Shown one piece after another: positions 41,484 to 51,531 of a stretch of DNA of 64,000 bases. Position 1 is the stretch's first letter. Every line of letters starts with the position of its first letter. The translations under genes were made by a program, and so were the position numbers. The DNA comes from Micromonospora purpureochromogenes (GTDB taxonomy: Bacteria; Actinomycetota; Actinomycetes; Mycobacteriales; Micromonosporaceae): NCBI RefSeq assembly GCF_900091515.1, contig NZ_LT607410.1:5022001-5086000 (forward strand). The letters are read 5' to 3'. The notes beneath the pieces were generated by a model. It saw only the letters and a list, made by a program, of their open reading frames with translations. It had not been told where the DNA came from and did no database searches.

Positions 41484-43061
41484 GTGAGCGCGCTGGTGCT
41501 GATCGTGGTCCTGAGCACCACCGTGCTCGTCGGCACCACGCTCGGTGGCCGGTACAGCGTGGCCCCGCCGGTCCTGCTGATCACCATGGGTGCGCTGCTC
41601 GCGCTGCTCCCGCCGCTGTCGGAGGTGGTGCTGGAGCCGGAGGTGGTGCTGCTGCTCTTCCTGCCGGCGATCCTCTACCGGGAGAGCCTGGTGATCAGCA
41701 TCCGCGAGATCCGGGCCAACCTGCCGGCGATCACGTTGCTCGCCGTGGTGCTGGTGGTGGTCACGATGATCGTGGTCTCCCTGACCGTGCAGCAGTTCGG
41801 CGTCGACCCGGCCGCGGCCTGGGTGTTGGGCGCGGTCCTCGCGCCGACCGACGCCGCGGCGGTCGCCGGCCTCGCCAAGCGGATGCCTCGCCGGCTGCTG
41901 ACCACGCTCCGCGCGGAGAGCCTGATCAACGACGGTACGGCGCTGGTGCTCTTCTCCGTCACGGTCGGCCTGATCGCCGGGGGCGCCTGGCCGGCCGCAC
42001 CGGTCCTGCTCGGCCAGTTCGCCGGCTCGGCGGCGGGCGGGGTCGCCGCCGGCCTGCTGGCCGGCGGGGTCGTGATCGCGATCCGTCGACGCCTCGACGA
42101 CCCGCTGCGCGAGGGCGCGCTGAGCGTGCTGACCCCGTTCCTCGCCTTCCTGCTGGCGGAGCTCGTCCACGCCAGCGGGGTGCTGGCGGTGGTGGTCGCC
42201 GGCCTCGTCCTGTCCTACTTCGGACCGCGGGTGATCCGGGCCCGGTCCCGGGTGCTGGCGTACGCCTTCTGGGATCTCTCCACCTTCCTGATCAACGGTT
42301 CGTTGTTCGTCCTCCTCGGCATGCAGATCCCCCGCGCGGCGAGGAGCATCACCAGCACCTCGACGGTGCAGGCGCTGACCATCGGGGCGGTGGCGGCAGC
42401 GGTGGTGATGGTGACCCGGATGATCCTGGTGCAGATCTCCGGCTACGGCCTGGAGGTCGTCGCCCGGCGCAGGTCGCGAGTCAGGGGCCCGACCGGCTAC
42501 CGGGTGCGCACCGCGGCCGGATGGGCGGGCTTCCGTGGCGCGGTGTCCCTCGCGGCGGCGCTCGCGGTGCCGGTGACGACGAAAGCGGGAGATCCGATCG
42601 CCGAGCGTGACCTGATCATCTTCTGCACCGCGATGGTCATCGTGCTGACGATGGTGATCGAGGGCACCACCCTGCCCGCGGTGGTCAACTGGGCGCAGCT
42701 CAAGGGTGACGTGGAGCGGGAGGACGAGATCCGGCGGGCCCGGACGGCGGCCACCAGGGCGGGCCTGGCCGCGCTGCCCGAGGTCGCCGCCGGGCTCGGC
42801 ATGGAAGCGGACACGGTCGACCGGCTCCGCGCCGACTACCAGCGACACCTGGAGGAGACGCTCGCCGCTGAGACGGGCGACGAGGCCGCCCAGGCCCGGG
42901 AACAGGACCGCCAACTGCGGCTCAGCCTGCTCGACCACAAGCGCCGCGAGGTCAACCGGCTGCGCGACAACAACGAGATCGACGACGCCGTGCAGCGGGA
43001 GGTGCAGGCCGCGCTGGACATCGAGGAGATCCGGCTGCTGGGGCCGAGCACCAGCGAATGA
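41484..43061 (+). CDS. Cation:proton antiporter, CPA1/NhaP family
   Basis: 525 residues from a GTG with AAGGGG just upstream. About 12 hydrophobic segments; LAPTDAAAVAGLAKRMP and ESLINDGTALVLFS hold the conserved aspartates of Na+/H+ exchangers. The last 130 residues form a charged cytoplasmic helical tail. Expected function: pH and sodium homeostasis. The stretch 41232-41483 before it has no supported gene. Confidence 0.93.
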   Translation: MSALVLIVVLSTTVLVGTTLGGRYSVAPPVLLITMGALLALLPPLSEVVLEPEVVLLLFLPAILYRESLVISIREIRANLPAITLLAVVLVVVTMIVVSLTVQQFGVDPAAAWVLGAVLAPTDAAAVAGLAKRMPRRLLTTLRAESLINDGTALVLFSVTVGLIAGGAWPAAPVLLGQFAGSAAGGVAAGLLAGGVVIAIRRRLDDPLREGALSVLTPFLAFLLAELVHASGVLAVVVAGLVLSYFGPRVIRARSRVLAYAFWDLSTFLINGSLFVLLGMQIPRAARSITSTSTVQALTIGAVAAAVVMVTRMILVQISGYGLEVVARRRSRVRGPTGYRVRTAAGWAGFRGAVSLAAALAVPVTTKAGDPIAERDLIIFCTAMVIVLTMVIEGTTLPAVVNWAQLKGDVEREDEIRRARTAATRAGLAALPEVAAGLGMEADTVDRLRADYQRHLEETLAAETGDEAAQAREQDRQLRLSLLDHKRREVNRLRDNNEIDDAVQREVQAALDIEEIRLLGPSTSE

Positions 43062-43135
43062 CGCGCCGGCCGACGCGCGCACCGCCCGCCGCCGCACTCG
43101 CGCCGCCGCGTCCGGCCGGCTGGCATCATCCCGTC

Positions 43136-44047
43136 ATGATCGAGTACCCGGAGACCGGTCCGCCGCGCCCGCTCGACCCGCTACTGGACGCCGCGCTCGG
43201 CCCCCGCCCCGCGCGGGTCCCGCTCGACGTCGAACGGCTGGAGTCGGTGGACTGCGGCAGCTACGTACGGGAGAAGGTGAGCTACGCCGTCACCGCCGAC
43301 CAGCGGGTGTCGGCGTACGTCTGCGTTCCCAAGGGCGCGGACGGCCCGCTGCCGGCGGTGTTCTGCCACCACCAGCACGCCGGGCAGTTCCACCTGAGCA
43401 AGAGCGAGGTGGTGGGCCTGGCCGGCCACCCCGACCAGGCGTACGCGCGGGAGCTGGCCGAGCGGGGCTTCGTGACGATCGCGCCGGACGCCATCGGGTT
43501 CGAGGAGCGCAACTGGAGCCCGGACGGCCGGTCGAACGTGTGCTGGTTCGAGCTGTCCAGCCGGCTGGTGCGGGGACGGACGCTGCTCGCCAGCTGCCTG
43601 CACGAGGTGTCCGTGGCGCTGGATCACCTGGTGTCCCGCCCCGAGGTGGACCCGAACCGCCTGGGCTTCATCGGCCACTCGTACGGCGGACGGACGGCCC
43701 TGTGGGCCCCGGCCTTCGACCACCGCATCACCGCCTCGGTGTCGCACTGCGGCTGCATCCCGTACCGGTACTCGCTGACCCACGACACCGGGGTGCAGGC
43801 CGAGTTCGTCCTGCCCGGGTTCGCCGCCGCGCACGACCTGGAGGACGTGCTCGCCCGGTACGGCCCGGCGGCGCTGCTCATCTCGGCCACCACCGACGAC
43901 CGGTGGAGCCGGGGCGCGGAGGAGCTGTTCGCGCACGCCCGCCGGTCCCTCGGCGACCGGGTCGAGCTGGCGATGTACGGGGCGGGGCACGTGTTCACCG
44001 CGCCGATGCGCGAGCGCGCCTACGCCTTCCTGCGCCAGCGGTGCTGA
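43136..44047 (+). CDS. Alpha/beta hydrolase (dienelactone hydrolase/acetyl xylan esterase-like)
   Basis: 303 residues. Nucleophile elbow GHSYGG in GFIGHSYGGRTALW, an early VFCHHQHAGQFH segment, and GAGHVFTAPMRERAY providing the histidine. Substrate unknown; such proteins hydrolyse esters or lactones. It begins 74 bases after the antiporter and ends 6 bases from the convergent MmcQ/YjbR gene. Confidence 0.88.
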   Translation: MIEYPETGPPRPLDPLLDAALGPRPARVPLDVERLESVDCGSYVREKVSYAVTADQRVSAYVCVPKGADGPLPAVFCHHQHAGQFHLSKSEVVGLAGHPDQAYARELAERGFVTIAPDAIGFEERNWSPDGRSNVCWFELSSRLVRGRTLLASCLHEVSVALDHLVSRPEVDPNRLGFIGHSYGGRTALWAPAFDHRITASVSHCGCIPYRYSLTHDTGVQAEFVLPGFAAAHDLEDVLARYGPAALLISATTDDRWSRGAEELFAHARRSLGDRVELAMYGAGHVFTAPMRERAYAFLRQRC

Positions 44048-44053
44048 CCGGCG

Positions 44054-44395
44054 TCAGGCACCCAGCCGCTGCCGCGCCAGGAACTTCGGCACGACCATCC
44101 GCCACGCCTCGGTCACCAGCTCGGTCATCTGGTCGTGGTCGAGCCGGTCGAGTCGGCAGCAGACCCAGTGGAAGCGCAGGTCGGACGCGCCGGGCAGGAA
44201 GAACAGGTCCGGCTCGGCGGCGACGAGCGCGTCGCGTTCCTCCTTCGGGTAGCCGAAACCCATCGTCGTCTCGTCGCGGGAGAACGCGACGTAGACGATG
44301 GCGCCCACCCGGAACTTCACCCGGTCGCGGATCAGGTGCTCGGTGGTGCGCGGCAACGTCAGTGCCAGCGACCGTACGTCGGCGACGGTGACCAT
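44054..44395 (-). CDS. MmcQ/YjbR family protein
   Basis: 113 residues, the normal length of this small fold with a DNA-binding-like helical hairpin. VKFRVGAIVYVAFSRDETTMGFGYPKEER and WVCCRLDRLDHDQMTELVTEAW (parts of the family pattern) are recognisable. The cellular role of the family is not established. Confidence 0.85.
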   Translation of the reverse strand: MVTVADVRSLALTLPRTTEHLIRDRVKFRVGAIVYVAFSRDETTMGFGYPKEERDALVAAEPDLFFLPGASDLRFHWVCCRLDRLDHDQMTELVTEAWRMVVPKFLARQRLGA

Positions 44396-44434
44396 GCGCC
44401 GACCGTAGCGGCGGGGGCCGACATCCCCGGACGC

Positions 44435-45814
44435 TCAGCGCTCCCGGGCCTGGTTGACCCGCACCGCCCGCAACAGGGTGCGCGGAGCGGCGAGCGAGTT
44501 CGGGTGGCGGCGCATCTCGACGACGGCGTCGAAGCGCCGGGCGGTCACCGGGTCGGTCACCGAGGCGGCGGTGATCTGGTCGGCCACCCATCGGGAGATC
44601 CGGTGTCCCGGCGGGCGGGGGCCGGGCACCGACGGGCGGGCCAGGTCGGCGGAGGTGGACATCCCCCAGGCCGCGTCGACCACGACCCGCTGCAGCGCGA
44701 GGAACTCCCGGGCCGGGCGGCGCAGGTCGGGCCCGGAGCGGAGGTACTCCGAGAGGCAGGAGGCGTGCAGGGCCGCCGACGACATGCCCTGCCCGTAGAT
44801 CGGGTTGAACGAGGAGACCGCGTCACCGACCGCGACCAGCCCGGCCGGCAGCCGGCGGAGGCGGTGGAAGTCGCGGCGCCGGCTGTCGGCCTGCCGGTAG
44901 GTGCGAACCGGCCCGAGCATCTCGTTGGCCACCACCCGGGCGAACTCGGGCGGAAAGTCCTCCCGGCACCGGCGGACGAGGTCGTCCGGGTCGCGGCCCG
45001 GCCGGCCTTCGCCGTAGCTGCCGAGCATCACGATCCACCGGTCGCCCTCGATGGCGGAGAAGGCGGCGCCGGCGATGTCGCCCCCCGCCGCGGCGGTGCA
45101 GCCGGCCAGCACCGCGACCGGCACCGGGTGCTCTTCGCTACGCCGGAACGTGGCGGTGGCGTAGTGCAGGTTGATCGCCATCCGGCGCATCGGGGGGCGT
45201 TCCCACCCGCCCTGCTCCAGCCAGTCGCCGAGGCGGCTCGACCGGCCGGTGGCGTCCACCACGAAGTCGGCGGGCGTGACGATCGGGCCGGCGGCGCTGT
45301 CGTGCCGTACTCCGGTGACGGCAGCGCCGGCGAAGTCGAGGCTGGTGACGCGCCCGGGCAGCAGGGTCACGTTGGGCAGCGCCAACGTGCGACGGCGGAG
45401 CAGCCCCTCCAGGAAGGGCCGGCTCCCCGCGATCATGTCGACGTCCGAGCCCGGGACCTTGCGTCGGCCGTCGAGGTAGCTGCGGCGAGCGGCGGCGGGA
45501 AGCAGGACGGCACCCTCGGCCACGGCCTCGCGGGAGAAGCCGGGGAACCACCGGTCGATCTGGTCCCGGCCCGCCGGGAGCAGGACGTGCATCTGGGTGC
45601 CCTGCGGCACACCGGCCCGGTGCGCGGTGCCCGCGCCCAGCTCGTCCCGGTCCACCACGAGCACGTGCTCGGCGTGCTCGGCGAGCACCCGGGCCGCCAG
45701 CAGCCCGGCCACGCTCGCGCCGAGCACCACGGCCCGGCCCATGATCACCGATGGTGCCGTCGCGGGCCGGGTGGCACCGAGCCGGGCGAAGACGCGCGCG
45801 GGCGAGTTGTACAT
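44435..45814 (-). CDS. FAD-dependent oxidoreductase/monooxygenase
   Basis: 459 residues from the ATG at 45814, with GGAGG 5 bases upstream. FAD-binding GASVAGLLAARVL near residue 32, VVDATGRSSRLGDWL in the middle, and GDAVSSFNPIYGQGMS, the second FAD motif of the epoxidase/aromatic hydroxylase type. Related enzymes epoxidise or hydroxylate; the substrate is unknown. Though about 4 kb beyond the SDR gene, no TAGGGG pair precedes it, so I do not place it in the cluster. The stretch 45815-46062 upstream is non-coding. Confidence 0.88.
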   Translation of the reverse strand: MYNSPARVFARLGATRPATAPSVIMGRAVVLGASVAGLLAARVLAEHAEHVLVVDRDELGAGTAHRAGVPQGTQMHVLLPAGRDQIDRWFPGFSREAVAEGAVLLPAAARRSYLDGRRKVPGSDVDMIAGSRPFLEGLLRRRTLALPNVTLLPGRVTSLDFAGAAVTGVRHDSAAGPIVTPADFVVDATGRSSRLGDWLEQGGWERPPMRRMAINLHYATATFRRSEEHPVPVAVLAGCTAAAGGDIAGAAFSAIEGDRWIVMLGSYGEGRPGRDPDDLVRRCREDFPPEFARVVANEMLGPVRTYRQADSRRRDFHRLRRLPAGLVAVGDAVSSFNPIYGQGMSSAALHASCLSEYLRSGPDLRRPAREFLALQRVVVDAAWGMSTSADLARPSVPGPRPPGHRISRWVADQITAASVTDPVTARRFDAVVEMRRHPNSLAAPRTLLRAVRVNQARER

Positions 45815-46062
45815 CACGACCTCCCGGGGGGCGGCGGTCCGGGTGCCGGCGTCGTGGCGCGTCCGGGGCGTCCCTGCGGGTGGGCTGGGCGAAACCGGGC
45901 TGCGGGCATCGACGGGGCAGGCCGAGCGGAATCGGCTCTGCGGTGAGCCTCGCCGGCGAATCTAACCGCCGGGCCGCCCGCCTGCCTCCGTCGCCACTGT
46001 CGCGATTCCGACGGTTGCCGCACACCGGTGAAACCGGCCATTCGGCGCCTCCGCGACCGACC

Positions 46063-46494
46063 CTACTTCCGCCGGTTCCGGTCCGCCGCCCGGTCGTACT
46101 CGGCCTGGGCCGCCAGCACGGTGCCCAGCTCGCTCTCGACCAGCTCGATCAGCCCGATCAGCCGCTCGGCCACCCGGGTGCCGAGCGGGGTGAGGCTGTA
46201 CTCGACGTGCGGCGGGATGGTCGTCTGCACGTCCCGCCGCACCAGGCCGTCGCGCTCCAGGGCCTGGAGCGTCTGGGACAGCATCTTCTCGCTCACCCCG
46301 TCGACGCGGCGGCGCAGCGCGTTGAACCGGTACGCGCCCTCGTGCAGCGCGGAGAGGGCCAGGATCCCCCACTTGCCGGCGATGTTCTCCAGCGTGCGAC
46401 GCGAGCCGCAGCCGCGGGCGAAGACGTCCGCGACGAGCTGGTCGTCGGCGTCCCTGGCGTCCGCTCCGCCGGGATTGGTGAGGGGAGCAGTCAT
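46063..46494 (-). CDS. HxlR family regulator (redox sensor type)
   Basis: 143 residues from the ATG at 46494. A winged helix of the MarR-like HxlR family: FARGCGSRRTLENIAGKWG, FNALRRRVDGVSEKMLSQTL and HVEYSLTPLG. The Cys in the CGSR segment corresponds to the region of the redox cysteine in YodB/QorR-type members. It diverges from the quinone reductase gene, the usual arrangement for QorR-QorB, and probably represses it until oxidised. Confidence 0.88.
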   Translation of the reverse strand: MTAPLTNPGGADARDADDQLVADVFARGCGSRRTLENIAGKWGILALSALHEGAYRFNALRRRVDGVSEKMLSQTLQALERDGLVRRDVQTTIPPHVEYSLTPLGTRVAERLIGLIELVESELGTVLAAQAEYDRAADRNRRK

Positions 46495-46549
46495 GGCTCG
46501 ACGGTACCCGGCCGACACCCTCCGATCCACCGCACTTACCCATGGGTTG

Positions 46550-46570
46550 GCACTTTCCAAAAGTTAGTGC
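46550..46570. promoter_or_regulatory. Candidate HxlR operator
   Basis: GCACT and AGTGC arms 11 bases apart, in the 111-base region between the divergent HxlR and quinone reductase genes. A further GCACTT copy lies at 46532. A TTGGCA at 46547 could be the -35 of the reductase promoter. Confidence 0.45.
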
Positions 46571-46605
46571 ATGCTTCAAAGCACCCGTCAGCCCGAGGAG
46601 CAACC

Positions 46606-47463
<858 letters not shown>

Positions 47464-47470
47464 TGCCCTC

Positions 47471-47508
47471 GGCACCGGTGGCCCGGGTGCGCCCGGGCCG
47501 CCGGTGCC
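47471..47508 (+). terminator. Terminator after the quinone reductase gene
   Basis: A 17-base stem with one mismatch (GGCACCGGTGGCCCGGG against its near complement) and a 4-base loop, beginning 7 bases after the stop codon. Confidence 0.7.
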
Positions 47509-47666
47509 CGCCGAGCACGTCGTGGTTCGGGCGTTTGCGACGGCGGGCGGCGGGAAGGACCGACCTCCACCTGCCGAACGGAGATGACGTCGATGGAGGA
47601 CCTGGTCCACCGGTGCCCGGGCACCGTCGCGGCGCGAGCGAGCAGGCGGACGCGACGGAGCACGTC

Positions 47667-48767
47667 GTGACCGGGCCGGTGGCCGATGAGCCGCTCGGTG
47701 AGCTGGAACTCGTGCACAGCTTCACCGGACCGATGCCGACCGGGGTCAGCGTCTCGCACACCGGCCGCGTCTTTGTCAACTTCCCGAAGTGGGGCGACGA
47801 GGTGCCGGCGACGGTGGTCGAACTGCGCGACGGCGCGGAGGTGCCCTTCCCGGACCAGCGGTGGAACAGCCCGTCCGGCGACGACGACGCGACGGCGTTC
47901 GTGTCGGTGCAGAGCATCGTGGTCGACCCCGCCGACCGGCTCTGGGTGCTCGACACCGGCAGCCCGATGTTCCGACCCACCACCCTCGGCGGGCCGAAGC
48001 TGGTCCGGGTGGACCTGGACACCGACAGCGTCGGCCAGGTCATCACCTTCCCGACCGACGTGGCGCTGCCCACGACGTACCTCAACGACGTGCGCTTCGA
48101 CCTGCGGCGCGGCGAGGCCGGCACGGCCTACATCACCGACTCGTCCCACTCCGGCCCGAACGGGATCATCGTGGTGGACCTGGCCTCCGGGGCGTCCTGG
48201 CGGCGGCTGCACGACCACCCGTCCACCAAGGCCGAGCCGCTGGCGACGTTCCGGCCGGTGGTCGAGGGCCGGCCGCTGCTGGAGCGCCCCGCCGACGGCC
48301 CGCCGAAGCCGATCGCGATGGGCTCGGACGGGATCGCCATCTCCCACGACGGCGCCCGGCTCTACTACTGCCCGCTCGCCTCGCGGCACTGGTACAGCGT
48401 GTCGACCGAGGCGCTCGCCGACCCGGCGGTCGACGATGGCCTGGTCGCCGCGTCCGTGGCGCACGAGGGCGACAAGGGCGGCGGCTCCGACGGGCTGGAG
48501 TCCGACGACGCCGGCCGGCTCTACCTCACCTCGTACGAGCAGAACGCGGTGCTGCGGCGCCGCGCCGACGGCGAGTACGAGACGCTGGTCCACGATCCCC
48601 GGCTGCTGTGGCCCGACACGATGTCGGTCGCCACCGACGGGTACCTCTACGTGACCGCCAACCAACTGCACCGGCAGCCGACGTACCAGCGCGGCCAGGA
48701 CCTGCGGCGCAAGCCGTACGCCCTGTTCCGGACCCGGATCGACGCCGGACCGGTGCTGCTGCGCTGA
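47667..48767 (+). CDS. Major royal jelly/yellow-related beta-propeller protein
   Basis: 366 residues from a GTG with GGAG 6 bases upstream; an ATG at 47463 touching the reductase stop is less likely because the terminator hairpin and Arg-rich sequence follow it. Motifs SHTGRVFVNFPKW, VDPADRLWVLDTG, NDVRFD, GSDGIAISHDGARLYY and SDGLESDDAGRLYLT are those of the MRJP/yellow six-bladed propeller family, found also in bacteria. No signal peptide is visible. Function unknown; lactonase-like or ligand-binding roles have been proposed for relatives. Confidence 0.8.
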   Translation: MTGPVADEPLGELELVHSFTGPMPTGVSVSHTGRVFVNFPKWGDEVPATVVELRDGAEVPFPDQRWNSPSGDDDATAFVSVQSIVVDPADRLWVLDTGSPMFRPTTLGGPKLVRVDLDTDSVGQVITFPTDVALPTTYLNDVRFDLRRGEAGTAYITDSSHSGPNGIIVVDLASGASWRRLHDHPSTKAEPLATFRPVVEGRPLLERPADGPPKPIAMGSDGIAISHDGARLYYCPLASRHWYSVSTEALADPAVDDGLVAASVAHEGDKGGGSDGLESDDAGRLYLTSYEQNAVLRRRADGEYETLVHDPRLLWPDTMSVATDGYLYVTANQLHRQPTYQRGQDLRRKPYALFRTRIDAGPVLLR

Positions 48768-48813
48768 CGCCGGGGGCACGCGGGCGGGCCCCCGCGCCGC
48801 GCGGGGCCGCCGG

Positions 48814-48936
48814 TCAGCCCTGCCGCGCCTTCTGGCGCGGGTCGCCCTTGTTGATCACGAACAGCTTGCCTCGGCGGCGGACCACGATCGAGTTCGCCTT
48901 CCGCTTCAACGACCGCAGGGAGCTTCGCACCTTCAT
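48814..48936 (-). CDS. rpmJ: 50S ribosomal protein bL36, cysteine-less paralogue
   Basis: 40 residues, [19 protein letters not shown] followed by [21 protein letters not shown], a clear bL36. It has no cysteine, so it is the zinc-independent form that in many actinobacteria is a second copy expressed under zinc limitation. It stands alone here rather than in the main ribosomal operon, which supports the paralogue reading. No Zur-like palindrome is evident upstream. The stretch 48937-49118 contains no other supported gene. Confidence 0.93.
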   Translation of the reverse strand: MKVRSSLRSLKRKANSIVVRRRGKLFVINKGDPRQKARQG

Positions 48937-49118
48937 CCCGAGCCATCCCTTCCTCTGGTGACGCGCGGCCGTGACCGGTGGACGGCCGGCCGGCACGAGG
49001 CGGCCCCGGCGCCGGGACCGCACCCGGGCCGTCGGCCACTGCGGCTGGTGTACCCGACCCGGCAGCGGGCATTCGCCGTACCCACGGTGGGCCGGGTGCG
49101 GGCCGACCGGGCGCTGAC

Positions 49119-49832
49119 CTACGACCGGTGGTGGTTCCGCTGGGTGGCGGTGGAGCTCCACCCCTGCCGCCGGAGTCGGTCGAACCCGTCCAGCAGGAGG
49201 TCGAGAGCGAACTCGAACTCGAACTGGTCGTCACAGCCGGGACCGACGACGGACCGCCCGTCATGGTCGGCCCGCGACGCGACCTCCGCGATGTGGGGAT
49301 ACCTGCGGGACATCTCCCGCAGCGCGACCGCCTGCGTGTGCGGGTCGGGGCCCGGTGCGCCGTCGTCGAACAACTCCTGGCTGAACCCGAGGACGCGGCT
49401 CCCGAGCGCGTGCATCACGTGGTGCGTGAGGTCGACGGAGAGACCGCCGGCCCGGAACATCCCGATCATCGAGTCGAGGTACGCCAGGGTGGCCGGCGTC
49501 GGCCTGGTACGTGACTCGATCACCCGCGATGCCCACGGGTGACGCAGGAGGGCCTGTCGGGCGGACAGGATCCGCTGCCGCACGACGCTCTTCCAGTCGA
49601 CGTCGGGGTCCGGTGGGTCGATCTCGCCGACGACCACGTCGGCCATGCCGTCCAGCAGCTCTTCCTTGTTCGCGACGTGCTTGTAGAGCGCCATCGGCAC
49701 GACGCCGAGCTCCTGCGCGAGCCGGCGCATGCTGAGCGAGTCGATCCCGGTGGTGTCGGCGAGCGCGACGGCGGCGCGCAGCACCCGGTCGGTGTTCAGC
49801 GGGCGACGCGCGGCCTCGCTCTGCTCGGTCAC
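49119..49832 (-). CDS. TetR family repressor
   Basis: 237 residues from the GTG at 49832 (GGGAGG 8 bases upstream). The helix-turn-helix is in [20 protein letters not shown], followed by [12 protein letters not shown]; the C-terminal domain is tetracycline-repressor-like. Two identical-type palindromes lie between it and the divergent DUF4386 gene, so it is very likely an autoregulated repressor of that gene. An upstream extension to 49988 would run across the operators and is rejected. Confidence 0.92.
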   Translation of the reverse strand: MTEQSEAARRPLNTDRVLRAAVALADTTGIDSLSMRRLAQELGVVPMALYKHVANKEELLDGMADVVVGEIDPPDPDVDWKSVVRQRILSARQALLRHPWASRVIESRTRPTPATLAYLDSMIGMFRAGGLSVDLTHHVMHALGSRVLGFSQELFDDGAPGPDPHTQAVALREMSRRYPHIAEVASRADHDGRSVVGPGCDDQFEFEFALDLLLDGFDRLRRQGWSSTATQRNHHRS

Positions 49833-49854
49833 CGGCTCGTCCTCCCGCTCCCGC

Positions 49855-49915
49855 TTGACAGGTGTACAGCGTACACCTAGGGTCCGTGCGTACTCAGGTG
49901 TACGGCGTACACCTG
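49855..49915. promoter_or_regulatory. Double palindromic TetR operator overlapping a promoter
   Basis: AGGTGTAC-AGC-GTACACCT at 49860-49878 and AGGTGTAC-GGC-GTACACCT at 49896-49914, centres 36 bases apart. TTGACA at 49855-49860 and TAGGGT at 49878-49883 form a plus-strand promoter with 17-base spacing whose spacer is filled by the first operator, so repressor binding would block polymerase. Confidence 0.85.
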
Positions 49916-49935
49916 CCGATCGGACAGGAGTCGAC

Positions 49936-50664
49936 ATGAGCCCCACGAGAAGAACCGCGGTGGCCGCGGGAGTGTTCTTCCTGATCACCGAGATCGCCGC
50001 GATCGCGGGGCTGGTGCTCTACCGCCCGGTGCTGACCGACGCCGACTACGTCCTCGGGGCCGGCGCCGACTCTCGGGTGCTGCTGGGCGGGTTCTTCGAG
50101 CTGATCCTCGTCGGCGCCGTCGTCGGCACGGCGGTCACGCTCTACCCGGTCGTCCGGCGGCAGCACCACGCCGCCGCTCTCGGCTACCTCTGCGTACGCC
50201 TCCTGGAGGCGGTCGTCATCGTCGTGGGCATCCTCAGCGTCCTGTCGGTGGTGACGCTGCGCCGCGAGGTGGCCGGGACGGCCGGCACCGACGACGCCGC
50301 ACTCGTCACCGCCGCCCGGGCACTCGTCGCCCTGCACGACTGGGCCTTCCTGCTCGGTCCCAACGTCGCGCTCGGGGCCAACAGCCTGCTCCTCGCCCAC
50401 CTGCTGTACCGGTCGCGGCTGGTGCCCCGGTCCATCGCCGTGCTGGGGCTGGTCGGCGGTCCGCTCATCTGCGCCTCGGCGACCGCCGTGCTGTTCGGGC
50501 GCTACGAGCAGGTCTCCACCTGGGGTTCTCTCGCCGCGCTGCCCGTGTTCGCCTGGGAGGTCAGCCTCGCCGGGTACCTCATCCTCCGGGGCTTCGCGCC
50601 GGCCGCCGCGTCCGGCGGCGACGTCCCGACGGGCCCGGTCCGCGCCGAACTGTCACCCGCGTGA
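49936..50664 (+). CDS. DUF4386 family membrane protein
   Basis: 242 residues with about six hydrophobic segments (AGVFFLITEIAAIAGLVLY, GFFELILVGAVVGTAVTLYP, and others) and RSRLVPRSIAVLGLVGGPL near the C-terminus, the typical DUF4386 pattern. CAGGAG precedes the ATG. Function of the family is unknown. Transcription is probably controlled by the divergent TetR protein through the double operator. Confidence 0.88.
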   Translation: MSPTRRTAVAAGVFFLITEIAAIAGLVLYRPVLTDADYVLGAGADSRVLLGGFFELILVGAVVGTAVTLYPVVRRQHHAAALGYLCVRLLEAVVIVVGILSVLSVVTLRREVAGTAGTDDAALVTAARALVALHDWAFLLGPNVALGANSLLLAHLLYRSRLVPRSIAVLGLVGGPLICASATAVLFGRYEQVSTWGSLAALPVFAWEVSLAGYLILRGFAPAAASGGDVPTGPVRAELSPA

Positions 50665-50726
50665 GTGATCCGGCCGGGGTGGTGCCGGGGATCGCCGGCC
50701 GGCAGCCGCGGCACCGGCCGGGCCGG

Positions 50727-51473
50727 TCACGGTGTCGGACGCAGCCGCCCGCGGGCCACCAGCTCGACGGTCAGCACCACCGCGACCGCCTCCACGGCCA
50801 GCAGCCCGACCAGGACGAACAGCTGGGTGATCCCGGCGGCGAGCGGACCCGCCCCGCCGAGCAGCATCCCGACGAAGGCGCCGGGCAGGGTCACCAGGCC
50901 CACCGTGCGGGTCTGGTCCAGCGCCGGGATCAACGCCTGGCCGGCCGCCGGGCGGCAGACCAGCAGCACCGCGTCGCGGGGCAGCAGGCCCAGCGCCAGG
51001 GCCGCCTCCACCTCGCCCCAGCGGCCGGTCAGTTCGTCCAGGGCCCGCCGGCCGGCCAACGAGGTGGCGGTCATCGCGCCGCCGATCAGGATGCCGGCGA
51101 CCGGGATGAGCGCGATCCCGCGCGCCGGCACCAGCCCCGCCAGCAGCAGACCCAGCACGACGGAGAGGCTGCCGGCCACGATCGGCACGGTGGCCCACCA
51201 CCCGCGCGCCCCGCCGGTGATCCGCCGGCCGGAGGTGCCCGCCGCGACCGCGCACATCACGGCCACGAAGGCGGCGGTGGCCCACAGCGACGCCACGATG
51301 GCGGCGATCAGCAGCGACACCGCCGCCAACTGAACGGCCGCGCGGACGGCGGCGACCGCGATCTGGCGGCCGTGCCCGAGCCGGCCGACGGTGGCCACGG
51401 CCGCCGCCACGGCGGTCAGCACCGCCAGGGTCACCGCCAGCTTCGGGCCGACCACCAGCATCGTCGACGACAT
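50727..51473 (-). CDS. FetB/UPF0014-type ABC transporter permease
   Basis: 248 residues with about seven transmembrane segments. RAAVQLAAVSLLIAAIV, IPVAGILIGGAMTATSLAGRR and LPGAFVGMLLGGAGPLAA match the FetB (YbbM) family, which with an ATPase FetA takes part in iron export. No ATPase gene is adjacent, so the partner must be elsewhere. Convergent with the DUF4386 gene. Confidence 0.85.
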   Translation of the reverse strand: MSSTMLVVGPKLAVTLAVLTAVAAAVATVGRLGHGRQIAVAAVRAAVQLAAVSLLIAAIVASLWATAAFVAVMCAVAAGTSGRRITGGARGWWATVPIVAGSLSVVLGLLLAGLVPARGIALIPVAGILIGGAMTATSLAGRRALDELTGRWGEVEAALALGLLPRDAVLLVCRPAAGQALIPALDQTRTVGLVTLPGAFVGMLLGGAGPLAAGITQLFVLVGLLAVEAVAVVLTVELVARGRLRPTP

Positions 51474-51531
51474 CGGGTCAGTCTCCCGCGACCTCGCGCG
51501 GTCCGCGCGGCACCGCCCAGCTGGTCTCGGG

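Noticed and set aside
49855..49988. Upstream extension of the TetR gene to an ATG at 49988
   Set aside because: It would translate through both operators and the divergent promoter; the GTG at 49832 has a good ribosome site.
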